Source: UBA3792 sp045576895
GTDB taxonomy: Bacteria > Bacillota > Clostridia > Christensenellales > CAG-138
Reading direction: 5' to 3'
DNA length: 13,160 nt
NCBI GenBank assembly: GCA_045576895.1
Contig: JAZNHI010000219.1
Location: 1-13,160 of the forward strand
The translations under genes and the position numbers were made by a program. Positions 7,387 to 13,160 of this stretch are shown in pieces. The notes under the pieces were generated by a model. It saw nothing but the letters and a program-made list of their open reading frames with translations, made no database searches and was not told where the DNA came from. Position 1 is the first letter of the stretch. Every line of letters starts with the position of its first letter.

Positions 7387-7433
7387 AAAAGGGCTGTTCG
7401 GAAAAGAAACACACGTTCCGAACAGCCCCTTTT
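7387..7433 (-). terminator. Intrinsic terminator of the antiporter gene
   Basis: AAAAGGGCTGTTCGGAA (7387-7403) pairs with TTCCGAACAGCCCCTTTT (7416-7433), with one bulged base. Read on the minus strand, the hairpin lies 14 bp after the antiporter stop codon and ends in TTTT. The A-run and T-run on both sides could let it work in either direction. Confidence 0.85.
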
Positions 7434-7446
7434 GCTTTGAAACAGG

Positions 7447-8472
7447 TTACTTGCCGACGAACGACCACACGCAGTAGCCGATGTAGCCGAGCACCAGCAG
7501 CGCGCCGTGTACACGGGAGCCCTTCTTGCGGATCAGCATCGGTACGATCAGTCCGACCATGACGAGCAGCGCCAGCGGCAGGTCGATGTACAGCGATTGC
7601 GCGGTGAACGCGATGTTGCCGGTGATCGTGGCAGGCAGCCCGAGCACGAGCAGGATGTTGAAGAGATTTGCGCCGATGATGTTGCCGAGACCCACGTCGC
7701 CCTGCCCCTTGATGGAGCTGGTGACGGTCGTGACGAGCTCCGGCAGCGAGGTGCCGAGCGCGATCATCGTGACCGCAACGACGCGTTCCGGAACTTTCAG
7801 GTAGTCAAGCGCAAGCACCTGACCGTTTTCGACCAGCAGATTTGCGCCGACGAACAGCGCTGCAGCCGCGATCACGAGCATCAGAAGCGCGCCCCAAAGC
7901 GGCATGACCTTTTCGGATTCATCGTATTCCGCTTCGCCGTCGCTGTCCTTGAGCTTGATGGAAAGGAACGCATAGACGCAGAAGCCGAGCACTAGAATGA
8001 TGCCGACGACGCGGCCGACCGAGCCGACAAAGTGCTTTGCCGTGCCGTCCGCGGCGGTGAAATCCTGCGCGGGGGAGAAGAGTACCGTGCAGAACAGCAG
8101 CATAACGGCCGCAACGAAGAACAGCATGCGCCAGCTGACCGACTTGGACTTCACATCCTTTGCCGGACGAATCAGCTGTCCGATGCCGGCGATCAGCGCG
8201 GTGTTGCAGATGATGCTGCCCAAAGCGTTTCCCACGCTGATGTCGGGCGACTGCGCGCTGCCGACCGCGGCGGTGGTGGAGACGAGGATCTCCGGCAGCG
8301 TCGTGCCGAGCGAAACGATCGTCGCGCCGACGACGATCTGCGGGATTTTAAGCCGCTTTGCAATGGCGACTGCCGCGTCGACAAACTTATCGCCCGCGAT
8401 GCAGATGAGCCCCAGTCCGACGAGGAACAGAACGATTGTCCAAAAGAGGGAATCGGGTACGGAAAAAGACAT
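7447..8472 (-). CDS. CaCA-family cation antiporter, likely exporting Ca2+ or Mn2+
   Basis: This 341-residue membrane protein exchanges a divalent cation for Na+ or H+ across the cytoplasmic membrane. It shows the two inverted alpha repeats of the family: GTTLPE (56-61) with GNALGSIICN (81-90), and GTSLPE (240-245) with GNIIGANLFN (263-272). The acidic residues Glu61 and Glu245 of both motifs are present. About ten hydrophobic segments surround a charged cytoplasmic loop (about 172-190, KLKDSDGEAEYDESEK), as is usual. ATG 8472 was chosen because AAAGGAAGG lies about 6 nt upstream. The family is mostly annotated as Ca2+/Na+ exchangers, but the leader carries a yybP-ykoY manganese riboswitch, so Mn2+ export is a plausible or principal role. 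It is transcribed alone and divergent from the Mn-dependent pyrophosphatase. Confidence 0.93.
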   Translation of the reverse strand: MSFSVPDSLFWTIVLFLVGLGLICIAGDKFVDAAVAIAKRLKIPQIVVGATIVSLGTTLPEILVSTTAAVGSAQSPDISVGNALGSIICNTALIAGIGQLIRPAKDVKSKSVSWRMLFFVAAVMLLFCTVLFSPAQDFTAADGTAKHFVGSVGRVVGIILVLGFCVYAFLSIKLKDSDGEAEYDESEKVMPLWGALLMLVIAAAALFVGANLLVENGQVLALDYLKVPERVVAVTMIALGTSLPELVTTVTSSIKGQGDVGLGNIIGANLFNILLVLGLPATITGNIAFTAQSLYIDLPLALLVMVGLIVPMLIRKKGSRVHGALLVLGYIGYCVWSFVGK

Positions 8473-8478
8473 AGATTA

Positions 8479-8487
8479 CCTTCCTTT
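8479..8487 (-). promoter_or_regulatory. Ribosome-binding site of the antiporter gene
   Basis: AAAGGAAGG on the minus strand lies 6 nt before the ATG. It begins one base after the 3' arm of an alternative leader hairpin (8489-8512), so it stays accessible in that fold. Confidence 0.7.
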
Positions 8488-8494
8488 CGCATAG

Positions 8495-8537
8495 AAAAAG
8501 AGACTTCTATGCACATAATATAATGCATAAAAGTCTC
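8495..8537 (-). terminator. Riboswitch-controlled intrinsic terminator in the antiporter leader
   Basis: On the minus strand GAGACTTTTATGCA (8537-8524) pairs with TGCATAGAAGTCTC (8513-8500) in a 14-bp stem with one G-U pair and a 10-base loop, followed by TTTTT (8499-8495). Its 5' arm contains the 3' strand of riboswitch helix P1. Ligand-stabilised P1 and the terminator therefore exclude each other, giving an ON-switch by antitermination. Confidence 0.9.
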
Positions 8538-8615
8538 GCACATTTCGACCGGCAGCGGGATTCTCTCCGTGCTGACGCCGCAGGCCACGCTTTCGCGTCG
8601 GCTACTCCCTTTTAC
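8527..8615 (-). ncRNA. yybP-ykoY manganese riboswitch
   Basis: The minus-strand leader of the antiporter begins GTAAAAG (8615-8609), which pairs with CTTTTAT (8533-8527) to form P1. Directly after the 5' strand comes GGGAGTAGCC, then GGCGTCAGCACGG, and before the 3' strand GTGCGAGACTTTT. These agree with the yybP-ykoY family consensus as I know it (GGGAGUAG near the 5' end, GCGAGACUUU at the 3' end). An ACGC-GAAA-GCGU hairpin and a GCAC/GUGC helix fill the interior. The family binds Mn2+ and commonly controls exporters. The promoter just upstream puts transcription start at the first base of P1. The downstream terminator overlaps P1, so Mn2+ should permit read-through. Confidence 0.9.
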
Positions 8616-8621
8616 GGGCTT

Positions 8622-8650
8622 ATTATATGTTAACTTTTTTCAAACGTCAA
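8622..8650 (-). promoter_or_regulatory. Promoter of the riboswitch-antiporter transcript
   Basis: On the minus strand TTGACG (8650-8645) is followed after exactly 17 bp by TATAAT (8627-8622). The predicted start is near 8615, the first base of riboswitch P1. This is one of the best matches to the sigma-A consensus in the window. Confidence 0.88.
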
Positions 8651-8680
8651 GTGCGAATTGTGGTAAATCGCGCGGGTCTC

Positions 8681-8689
8681 TGCTATAAT
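8681..8689 (+). promoter_or_regulatory. Extended -10 promoter of the pyrophosphatase operon
   Basis: TGCTATAAT (8681-8689) is an extended -10; the best -35 candidates (TGGTAA 17 bp upstream, TTGTGG 20 bp upstream) are poor. Transcription should begin near 8696. The ATG at 8688 overlaps the -10 and so would lie upstream of the mRNA, which rules it out as the start codon. It is back-to-back with the antiporter promoter. Confidence 0.65.
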
Positions 8690-8729
8690 GAACACTGGAT
8701 ATTTATCTGAATTGAAAGGCGGTGCACGG

Positions 8730-10352
8730 ATGGACGCACAGAACCCCATCTATGTCACGGGGCATAAGAACCCGGACACCGATTCGATCGTCTCCGCGAT
8801 CGCATATGCCGCGCTGATGAACGCGCTGGGCGACCGCCGCTATACGGCGGCGCGGCTCGGAACGGTCAGCGACGAAACGGCGCATATCCTCGAGCGCTTC
8901 GGCTTTTCCGCGCCGGAGCGGATCTATAACGTCCGCACGCAGGTCAAGGACCTGAACTTCGACCGCCCACCCGTGCTTTCCGCGGCGGTCACGGTGCGCC
9001 GGGCGTGGGAAACGATGCTGAAGGGCGAGGGCGAAGCCACGTTCCTTCCCGTCGCGGGGGAAAACGGAAAGCTTCTCGGCATGGTCACCACCGGCGATAT
9101 CGCCGCGTTCGACCTCGAATCCTCGGAAAACCCGCATCTCGACGAGATCCCGCTGTTCAACCTCGTGTCGAATCTCGACGGACAGCTCTGGGACCGCAAC
9201 AGCGCGGTCACCGCGCTTTCGGGCGAGCTGAAGATCGTCGTGCCGCAGAGCGGCGGGGAATCGTGCTTTACCCGCGATATGATCGTCGTAACCGGCAGCG
9301 ATCCGGCGATCCTCACGGCGGCGATCCGCGCGAACGTCGCCTGCATCGTGATCTGCGGCGCACAGATCGATCCGACGATCCTTTCCGAGACGTCGGACAC
9401 GGTGATCATCACCACCCCGTACGACGCGTACCGCGCGGCGCGGCTGATCATCCAGTCGGTGCCGGTCGAGCGCATTCTGCCGGGAACGCCTACGGTCTCG
9501 TTCCGGCTTACCGATTATCTCGACGACGTGCGCGAGCAGACGCTGAAATCGCGCTTCCGGAGCTATCCGATCCTCGACGAGAGCGAGCAGGTCGTCGGTA
9601 CGCTTTCGCGGTTCCACCTGCTGCGGCCGAACCGCAAGCAGGTCGTGCTGGTCGACCACAATGAGGTCAGCCAGTCGGTCGACGGGCTCAACGAGGCGGA
9701 GATCCTTGCGATCATCGACCATCACCGCCTTGCCGACGTGCAGACCGGTGCGCCGATCTACATGCGCAACGAACCCGTCGGCGCAACCTGCACGATCGTC
9801 GCCTCGATGTTTCAGGAACGCGGCATCATGCCGAACAGACACCTTGCGGGGCTTCTGGCGGCGGGGATCGTGTCCGATACGATCTTCTTCAAGTCGCCGA
9901 CGGCAACCCCGCGCGACCGGCTGATGGCGGAGCGCATGGCGGCGATCGCGGGCGAATCGCTCGACGAGCTCGGGCGCGACATCTTCACGCCGTCCGCCAC
10001 GCGTGAGACCGACGCAAGAAAGATGCTGCTCTCCGATTTCAAGCATTTCGTGATCGCGGGACACAAGCTCGGCATCGGGCAGATCAACTGCATCGATTCG
10101 GCGGAGCTTCTCGGACGCCGCGACGAGTTCCTTGCGGCGATGGAGCAGGTGAAGACGGAACGCGAGTTCGACATCCTGCTTCTGATGCTGACCGACGTAT
10201 TGAAGGAGGGCACCGTGCTGCTCTCCGTCGGCGATCTCGACACGGTCGAGGAGGCGTTCAACGTCAAGATCAAGGACAACACCGTTTTCCTTCCGGGCGT
10301 GCTCTCGCGCAAAAAGCAGATCGTCCCGGCACTATCGGTCCTTTGGGGGTAA
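8730..10352 (+). CDS. ppaC: Manganese-dependent inorganic pyrophosphatase with CBS-DRTGG-CBS regulatory insert
   Basis: This cytoplasmic family II enzyme (DHH superfamily) hydrolyses pyrophosphate to two phosphates and needs Mn2+ or Co2+. In this 540-residue protein the metal-site motifs are visible: GHKNPDTDS (11-19; His12, Asp16, Asp18), DHNE (309-312) and DHH (330-332). The C-terminal substrate-binding RKK is at 527-529. Between the first motif and DHNE lie a CBS domain (about 73-123), a DRTGG-like domain (about 164-241) and a second CBS domain (about 254-300). In studied relatives these bind adenine nucleotides and adjust activity. ATG 8730 was chosen because GAAAGGCGGT lies just upstream and the protein starts at the family N-terminus. 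It heads a tight operon with the next two genes. The symbol follows the family II naming. Confidence 0.95.
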   Translation: MDAQNPIYVTGHKNPDTDSIVSAIAYAALMNALGDRRYTAARLGTVSDETAHILERFGFSAPERIYNVRTQVKDLNFDRPPVLSAAVTVRRAWETMLKGEGEATFLPVAGENGKLLGMVTTGDIAAFDLESSENPHLDEIPLFNLVSNLDGQLWDRNSAVTALSGELKIVVPQSGGESCFTRDMIVVTGSDPAILTAAIRANVACIVICGAQIDPTILSETSDTVIITTPYDAYRAARLIIQSVPVERILPGTPTVSFRLTDYLDDVREQTLKSRFRSYPILDESEQVVGTLSRFHLLRPNRKQVVLVDHNEVSQSVDGLNEAEILAIIDHHRLADVQTGAPIYMRNEPVGATCTIVASMFQERGIMPNRHLAGLLAAGIVSDTIFFKSPTATPRDRLMAERMAAIAGESLDELGRDIFTPSATRETDARKMLLSDFKHFVIAGHKLGIGQINCIDSAELLGRRDEFLAAMEQVKTEREFDILLLMLTDVLKEGTVLLSVGDLDTVEEAFNVKIKDNTVFLPGVLSRKKQIVPALSVLWG

Positions 10353-10358
10353 AAATAT

Positions 10359-12074
10359 ATGCAGATTCGAATCAACGGCATTCCGGCGGACGTGCAGCCG
10401 GGCGAAAGCCTTCGCGAGATCGTGGTCCGGCTCGGGCTCGACACAGAAAGCCTGAAGACGCGTCCGATCGCCGCAGACATCGCGGGCGAGGTGTTCACGC
10501 TGAATTATATTCCGATGCGCCAAAAGGAACAGGGCGACAACCCGACCACGTTCCGCATGCGCAAGGCGATCCGCAAGGGCGGCGGAGAAGTGAAGCTGAT
10601 CCGCTACGGGGAGAGCCGCGGCAGAGCGATCTATGAGCGCACGATCATCTACATCTTCTTCCTTGCCATGCGCGAGCTGTTTCCGAAGGCGCACGCAAAG
10701 GTCAACTATGCGATCGGTCCGTCGCTCGACGTCTCCGTGGATATGGAACCGCAGTTCACACCGGACGACATGGAGGCGATCCGCGCAAAGATGCGCGGGA
10801 TCGTCGAAGCCGACTATCCGCTGATCCGCAAGCGTCTCGACATCGACGAGGCGATCGAGCTCTTCGAGAAGGACGGGCAGGAGGACAAGGTGCGGCTTCT
10901 GAAGTGGCGGCAGTTCACCTACTTCGATGTGTATCAGCACGGCGATTATGCCGACTATTTCTACGGCGAGATGCTGCCCAGTACCTGCTACGCGAAGGTG
11001 TTCGACCTGCAGTTCCGGTCGGGCGGACTGTTCCTGCTGCGCCCGTCGGACGCGGACGCCGACGTCGCAACGCGCTACGTCTATATGCCGAACCTCAGCA
11101 AGGTCTTTGCGCGGTCCGACAAGTGGGGCGACCTGATGCACTGCCGGTGCGTCGCGGACCTCAACGACATGGTCGAAAACGGCAGCGTGCGCGAGCTGAT
11201 CCGCGTCAACGAGGCGCTGCACGAGCGGCGGTTTGCGGAGATTGCGACCGAGATCGTCAACCGCGGCGCGCGCGCCGTGCTGATCGCGGGACCTTCAAGC
11301 TCCGGCAAAACGACGAGCGCAAACCGCGTGGCAACGCAGCTCCGCGTGCTCGGCAAAACGCCGATCCTGCTGTCGCTCGACGATTACTACATCGACCGTT
11401 CGCTGATCGAGCCGGACGAAAACGGCGAGATCGACTACGAGCACATCAACATGATCGACGTGCCGCAGTTCAATATCGACCTTGAAGCGCTGCTGAACGG
11501 CGAACGCGTCGAGATCCCGCACTTCGATTTCAAGACGGGCTCCCGTCAGATGCTCGGGCATTTCGTACAGATGAAGGAGGACGCGATGCTGATCATCGAA
11601 GGTCTGCACGGTCTGAACCCGCAGCTTCTGACGCCGCGGATCGACAAGAAGCTGATCTTCAAGCTTTACGTTTCCGCGCTCACGACCCTGAACCTCGACG
11701 ACCACAACCGCATTCCGACGACCGACGTGCGGCTTCTCCGCCGCATGGTGCGCGATTATCTCACCCGCGGGGCGACGATCGAGCGCACGCTCGGCATGTG
11801 GGATTCCGTCAAGCGCGGCGAACAGCGCTGGATCTTCCCGTATCAGGAGAGTGCGGACGAGATCATGAACACGTCGCTCGTCTATGAGCTTGCGGTGCTG
11901 AAAAAGCACATCTATCCGCTGCTGAACGACGTCGATTCCGCGAGCCCGAACTACGACGAGATCATCAACATCATCAAATTCCTGAACTACATTTCGGACG
12001 CCGCCGTGGAGGACGAGATCCCGCCCACGAGCATTCTTCGCGAGTTTGTCGGCGGCAATACGTTTTACCGCTGA
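10359..12074 (+). CDS. TGS-domain uridine kinase fusion (nucleoside kinase)
   Basis: The 571-residue protein joins an N-terminal module related to threonyl-tRNA synthetase to a C-terminal uridine kinase. Residues of about 1-65 form a TGS domain. Residues of about 70-230 resemble the synthetase second additional domain, with no aminoacylation core present. Residues of about 300-500 are a P-loop kinase with Walker A GPSSSGKTT (311-319, Lys317), LSLDDYYIDR (about 338-347) and IIEGLHGLNP. The kinase part should phosphorylate uridine or cytidine with a nucleotide donor in pyrimidine salvage. The role of the N-terminal module is unknown; an RNA-linked or regulatory function is only a guess. It starts 6 bp after the pyrophosphatase stop, with a weak GGGGG ribosome-binding site, so translational coupling is likely. 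Full-length, usual architecture for Clostridia. Confidence 0.92.
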   Translation: MQIRINGIPADVQPGESLREIVVRLGLDTESLKTRPIAADIAGEVFTLNYIPMRQKEQGDNPTTFRMRKAIRKGGGEVKLIRYGESRGRAIYERTIIYIFFLAMRELFPKAHAKVNYAIGPSLDVSVDMEPQFTPDDMEAIRAKMRGIVEADYPLIRKRLDIDEAIELFEKDGQEDKVRLLKWRQFTYFDVYQHGDYADYFYGEMLPSTCYAKVFDLQFRSGGLFLLRPSDADADVATRYVYMPNLSKVFARSDKWGDLMHCRCVADLNDMVENGSVRELIRVNEALHERRFAEIATEIVNRGARAVLIAGPSSSGKTTSANRVATQLRVLGKTPILLSLDDYYIDRSLIEPDENGEIDYEHINMIDVPQFNIDLEALLNGERVEIPHFDFKTGSRQMLGHFVQMKEDAMLIIEGLHGLNPQLLTPRIDKKLIFKLYVSALTTLNLDDHNRIPTTDVRLLRRMVRDYLTRGATIERTLGMWDSVKRGEQRWIFPYQESADEIMNTSLVYELAVLKKHIYPLLNDVDSASPNYDEIINIIKFLNYISDAAVEDEIPPTSILREFVGGNTFYR

Positions 12075-12083
12075 GGAGGGCGC

Positions 12084-12977
12084 ATGCGCAATACCATCGG
12101 AAAGCTGTGCGTGATCTTTGCGACGCTGATCCTGCTGTTCTCCGCCGCATTCTTCACGGTTTCGCTGATCCTCAAGGACAGCGATTATTTCGAACAAAAA
12201 TATAAGGAGCTGAACGTCAGCGAACAGACGGGCATCGGCACGCCGGACCTGTCCAGGGCGACGAACGTGCTGTTGGAGTACATGCGCGGCGAGCGGGCAA
12301 GCATCCGCGTCGAAGCACGCAAAAACGGCGAGGACGTTCCGGATCTCTTCTTCCGGGAAAAGGAGATCGTACACATGGCGGAGGTGCAGAACCTTTGGCT
12401 CGGTCTCGGCTTGTTCGCAAAGGTCGGTTCGGTTGTCGCGGCGGTGCTGCTGCTGGTCGGCATCCTGCTGATGCAGCGCGGCGCGCGCCGGGAGCTGATC
12501 TCCTCGGGCATGTTCTGGGGCACGGGCGTCTTCGGCGGCGTGCTGGCGTTCATGGGGATCTGGGCGATCCTGGATTTCGACAGCTTCTGGACGGTCTTCC
12601 ATTTTATCATCTTCCCGAAATCGCTGATCCAGTACCTGTCCGCGGGCGCGACGGTGGAGGCGATGAACGAGCTGAACTGGGTGCTTCCGGCGGAAAGCGA
12701 CATGATCCGGATGCTGCTGCCGATCTTCCCGCCGCTGGTGTTCCGCTGCGCGATCTGCGTGATCCTCGAGATCGTATTCGTCGCGCTTGCCGCGGTGTTT
12801 GTCCGGTTCGCGTGGCGCAAGCAGGGAAAGCCCTCGCCGATCGCGGATATCGTCGTGATCGAACACGATGCAAACGAGCCGATGCCGGTCGAGGGACCGG
12901 ATCTGGTGCTTTCGCATAAGCTTCTCAACGCGCCGAAGAGCCGCCGCGAGGAGATCCTGCGCCGCGCAAAGAGCGGC
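12084..12977 (+). CDS. DUF1461 (TIGR01906-like) integral membrane protein, 3' end missing
   Basis: This is an integral membrane protein of unknown function. AGGAGGG sits just before the ATG, overlapping the kinase stop region, and the gene starts 9 bp after that stop. Hydrophobic segments lie at about residues 8-30, 105-130, 142-163 and 211-240. The extracytoplasmic loop after the first segment ends in REKEIVHMAEVQNLW (91-105), and FDSFWTVFHFIIF follows at 165-177; both fit the DUF1461 signature. A charged tail begins at about 243. Genomic sequence ends at codon 298 (12977). The following codons, including the TAG at 12999-13001, are sequencing adapter, so the apparent 305-residue protein has seven false terminal residues and the true C-terminus is unknown. 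Membership is from motif memory; role unknown. Confidence 0.85.
12879..12977 (+). repeat. First copy of a 99-bp exact direct repeat
   Basis: These 99 bases, coding within the DUF1461 gene (about residues 266-298), recur without a mismatch at 13062-13160. The distance between copies is 183 bp, equal to 99 bp of insert plus 84 bp of adapter. This copy is the natural one because it continues the reading frame. Confidence 0.95.
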
Positions 12978-13061
12978 AAGTCGGAGGCCAAGCGGTCTTA
13001 GGAAGACAAGGATTTGGTTCAACTCCTTGGCTCACAGAACGACATGGCTACGATCCGACTT
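12978..13061. other. MGI/BGI (DNBSEQ) library adapter contamination
   Basis: Bases 12978-13009 (beginning AAGTCGGAGGCCAAGCGG, ending GGAAGACAA) equal the known 32-base MGI adapter for read 1. Bases 13020-13061 (beginning CAACTCCTTGGCTCACAG, ending CGATCCGACTT) are the reverse complement of the 42-base adapter for read 2. Between them GGATTTGGTT (13010-13019) has the length and place of the 10-base sample index. This stretch is synthetic, not genomic. Confidence 0.95.
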
Positions 13062-13160
13062 CCGATGCCGGTCGAGGGACCGGATCTGGTGCTTTCGCAT
13101 AAGCTTCTCAACGCGCCGAAGAGCCGCCGCGAGGAGATCCTGCGCCGCGCAAAGAGCGGC
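13062..13160 (+). repeat. Second copy of the 99-bp repeat, an artefact of adapter read-through
   Basis: It is identical to 12879-12977 and directly follows the adapter. A library circle holding a 99-bp insert, copied by rolling circle, gives insert-adapter-insert, which explains both the exact identity and the 183-bp period. It should not be annotated as a gene fragment or a natural duplication. Confidence 0.93.

Noticed and set aside
8688..8729. N-terminal extension of the pyrophosphatase from ATG 8688
   Set aside because: This ATG overlaps the TATAAT -10 element and has no ribosome-binding site. ATG 8730 has one and matches the family N-terminus.
8703..10064. Minus-strand open frame of 453 codons opposite the pyrophosphatase
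   Set aside because: The plus strand encodes a complete family II pyrophosphatase with all motifs; the minus product is a charged shadow translation.
11295..13022. Long minus-strand open frame (575 codons) opposite the kinase and DUF1461 genes
   Set aside because: It is an Arg/His/Asp-rich shadow of GC-rich coding sequence on the plus strand, runs through the adapter and shows no domain.
12879..13160. Natural tandem duplication or recombination repeat at the end of the DUF1461 gene
   Set aside because: The spacer is sequencing adapter and the copies are identical up to the window end, so it is a library and assembly artefact.

Overview
The window looks like a chromosomal fragment from a fairly GC-rich member of the Clostridia (Bacillota), probably an uncultured gut lineage. 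The grounds are several lipoproteins with Thr/Pro/Glu-rich linkers, a clostridial-type lipoprotein amidase, a CBS-containing manganese pyrophosphatase, a TGS-uridine kinase fusion, a DUF1461 membrane protein and an intergenic repeat of a style common in clostridial genomes. The taxonomic placement is inference from gene content only. No phage, transposase, CRISPR, tRNA or rRNA gene was seen.

Left half (1-7094), cell envelope. Two tandem paralogous lipoproteins of unknown function come first (the first is cut by the window edge), then an intrinsic terminator. A lipoprotein Amidase_3 cell-wall hydrolase follows; its promoter places the likely transcription start on the A of the ATG, so its mRNA may be leaderless. 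It converges on a minus-strand free methionine-R-sulfoxide reductase, with a shared bidirectional terminator between them. Next are a repeat-containing beta-helix lipoprotein and another three-part lipoprotein with its own extended -10 promoter and a strong terminator.

Middle (7095-8729). A stretch of about 290 bp full of small palindromes looks like a degenerate clostridial intergenic repeat. It is followed on the minus strand by a CaCA-family cation antiporter. The antiporter leader carries a consensus-like promoter, a yybP-ykoY (manganese) riboswitch and an overlapping intrinsic terminator, a complete ON-switch that can be read from the sequence. Back-to-back with it is the promoter of a manganese-dependent CBS-DRTGG pyrophosphatase, so the locus has a manganese export/use theme.

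Right half (8730-12977). The pyrophosphatase, the TGS-uridine kinase fusion and the DUF1461 membrane protein are packed with gaps of 6 and 9 bp and look like one operon.

End of window (12978-13160). This part is not genome sequence in its natural place. Positions 12978-13061 match the two MGI/BGI (DNBSEQ) library adapters flanking a 10-base index, and 13062-13160 exactly repeats 12879-12977. The stop codon and last seven residues of the DUF1461 protein are adapter-encoded, so that gene is truncated at 12977.
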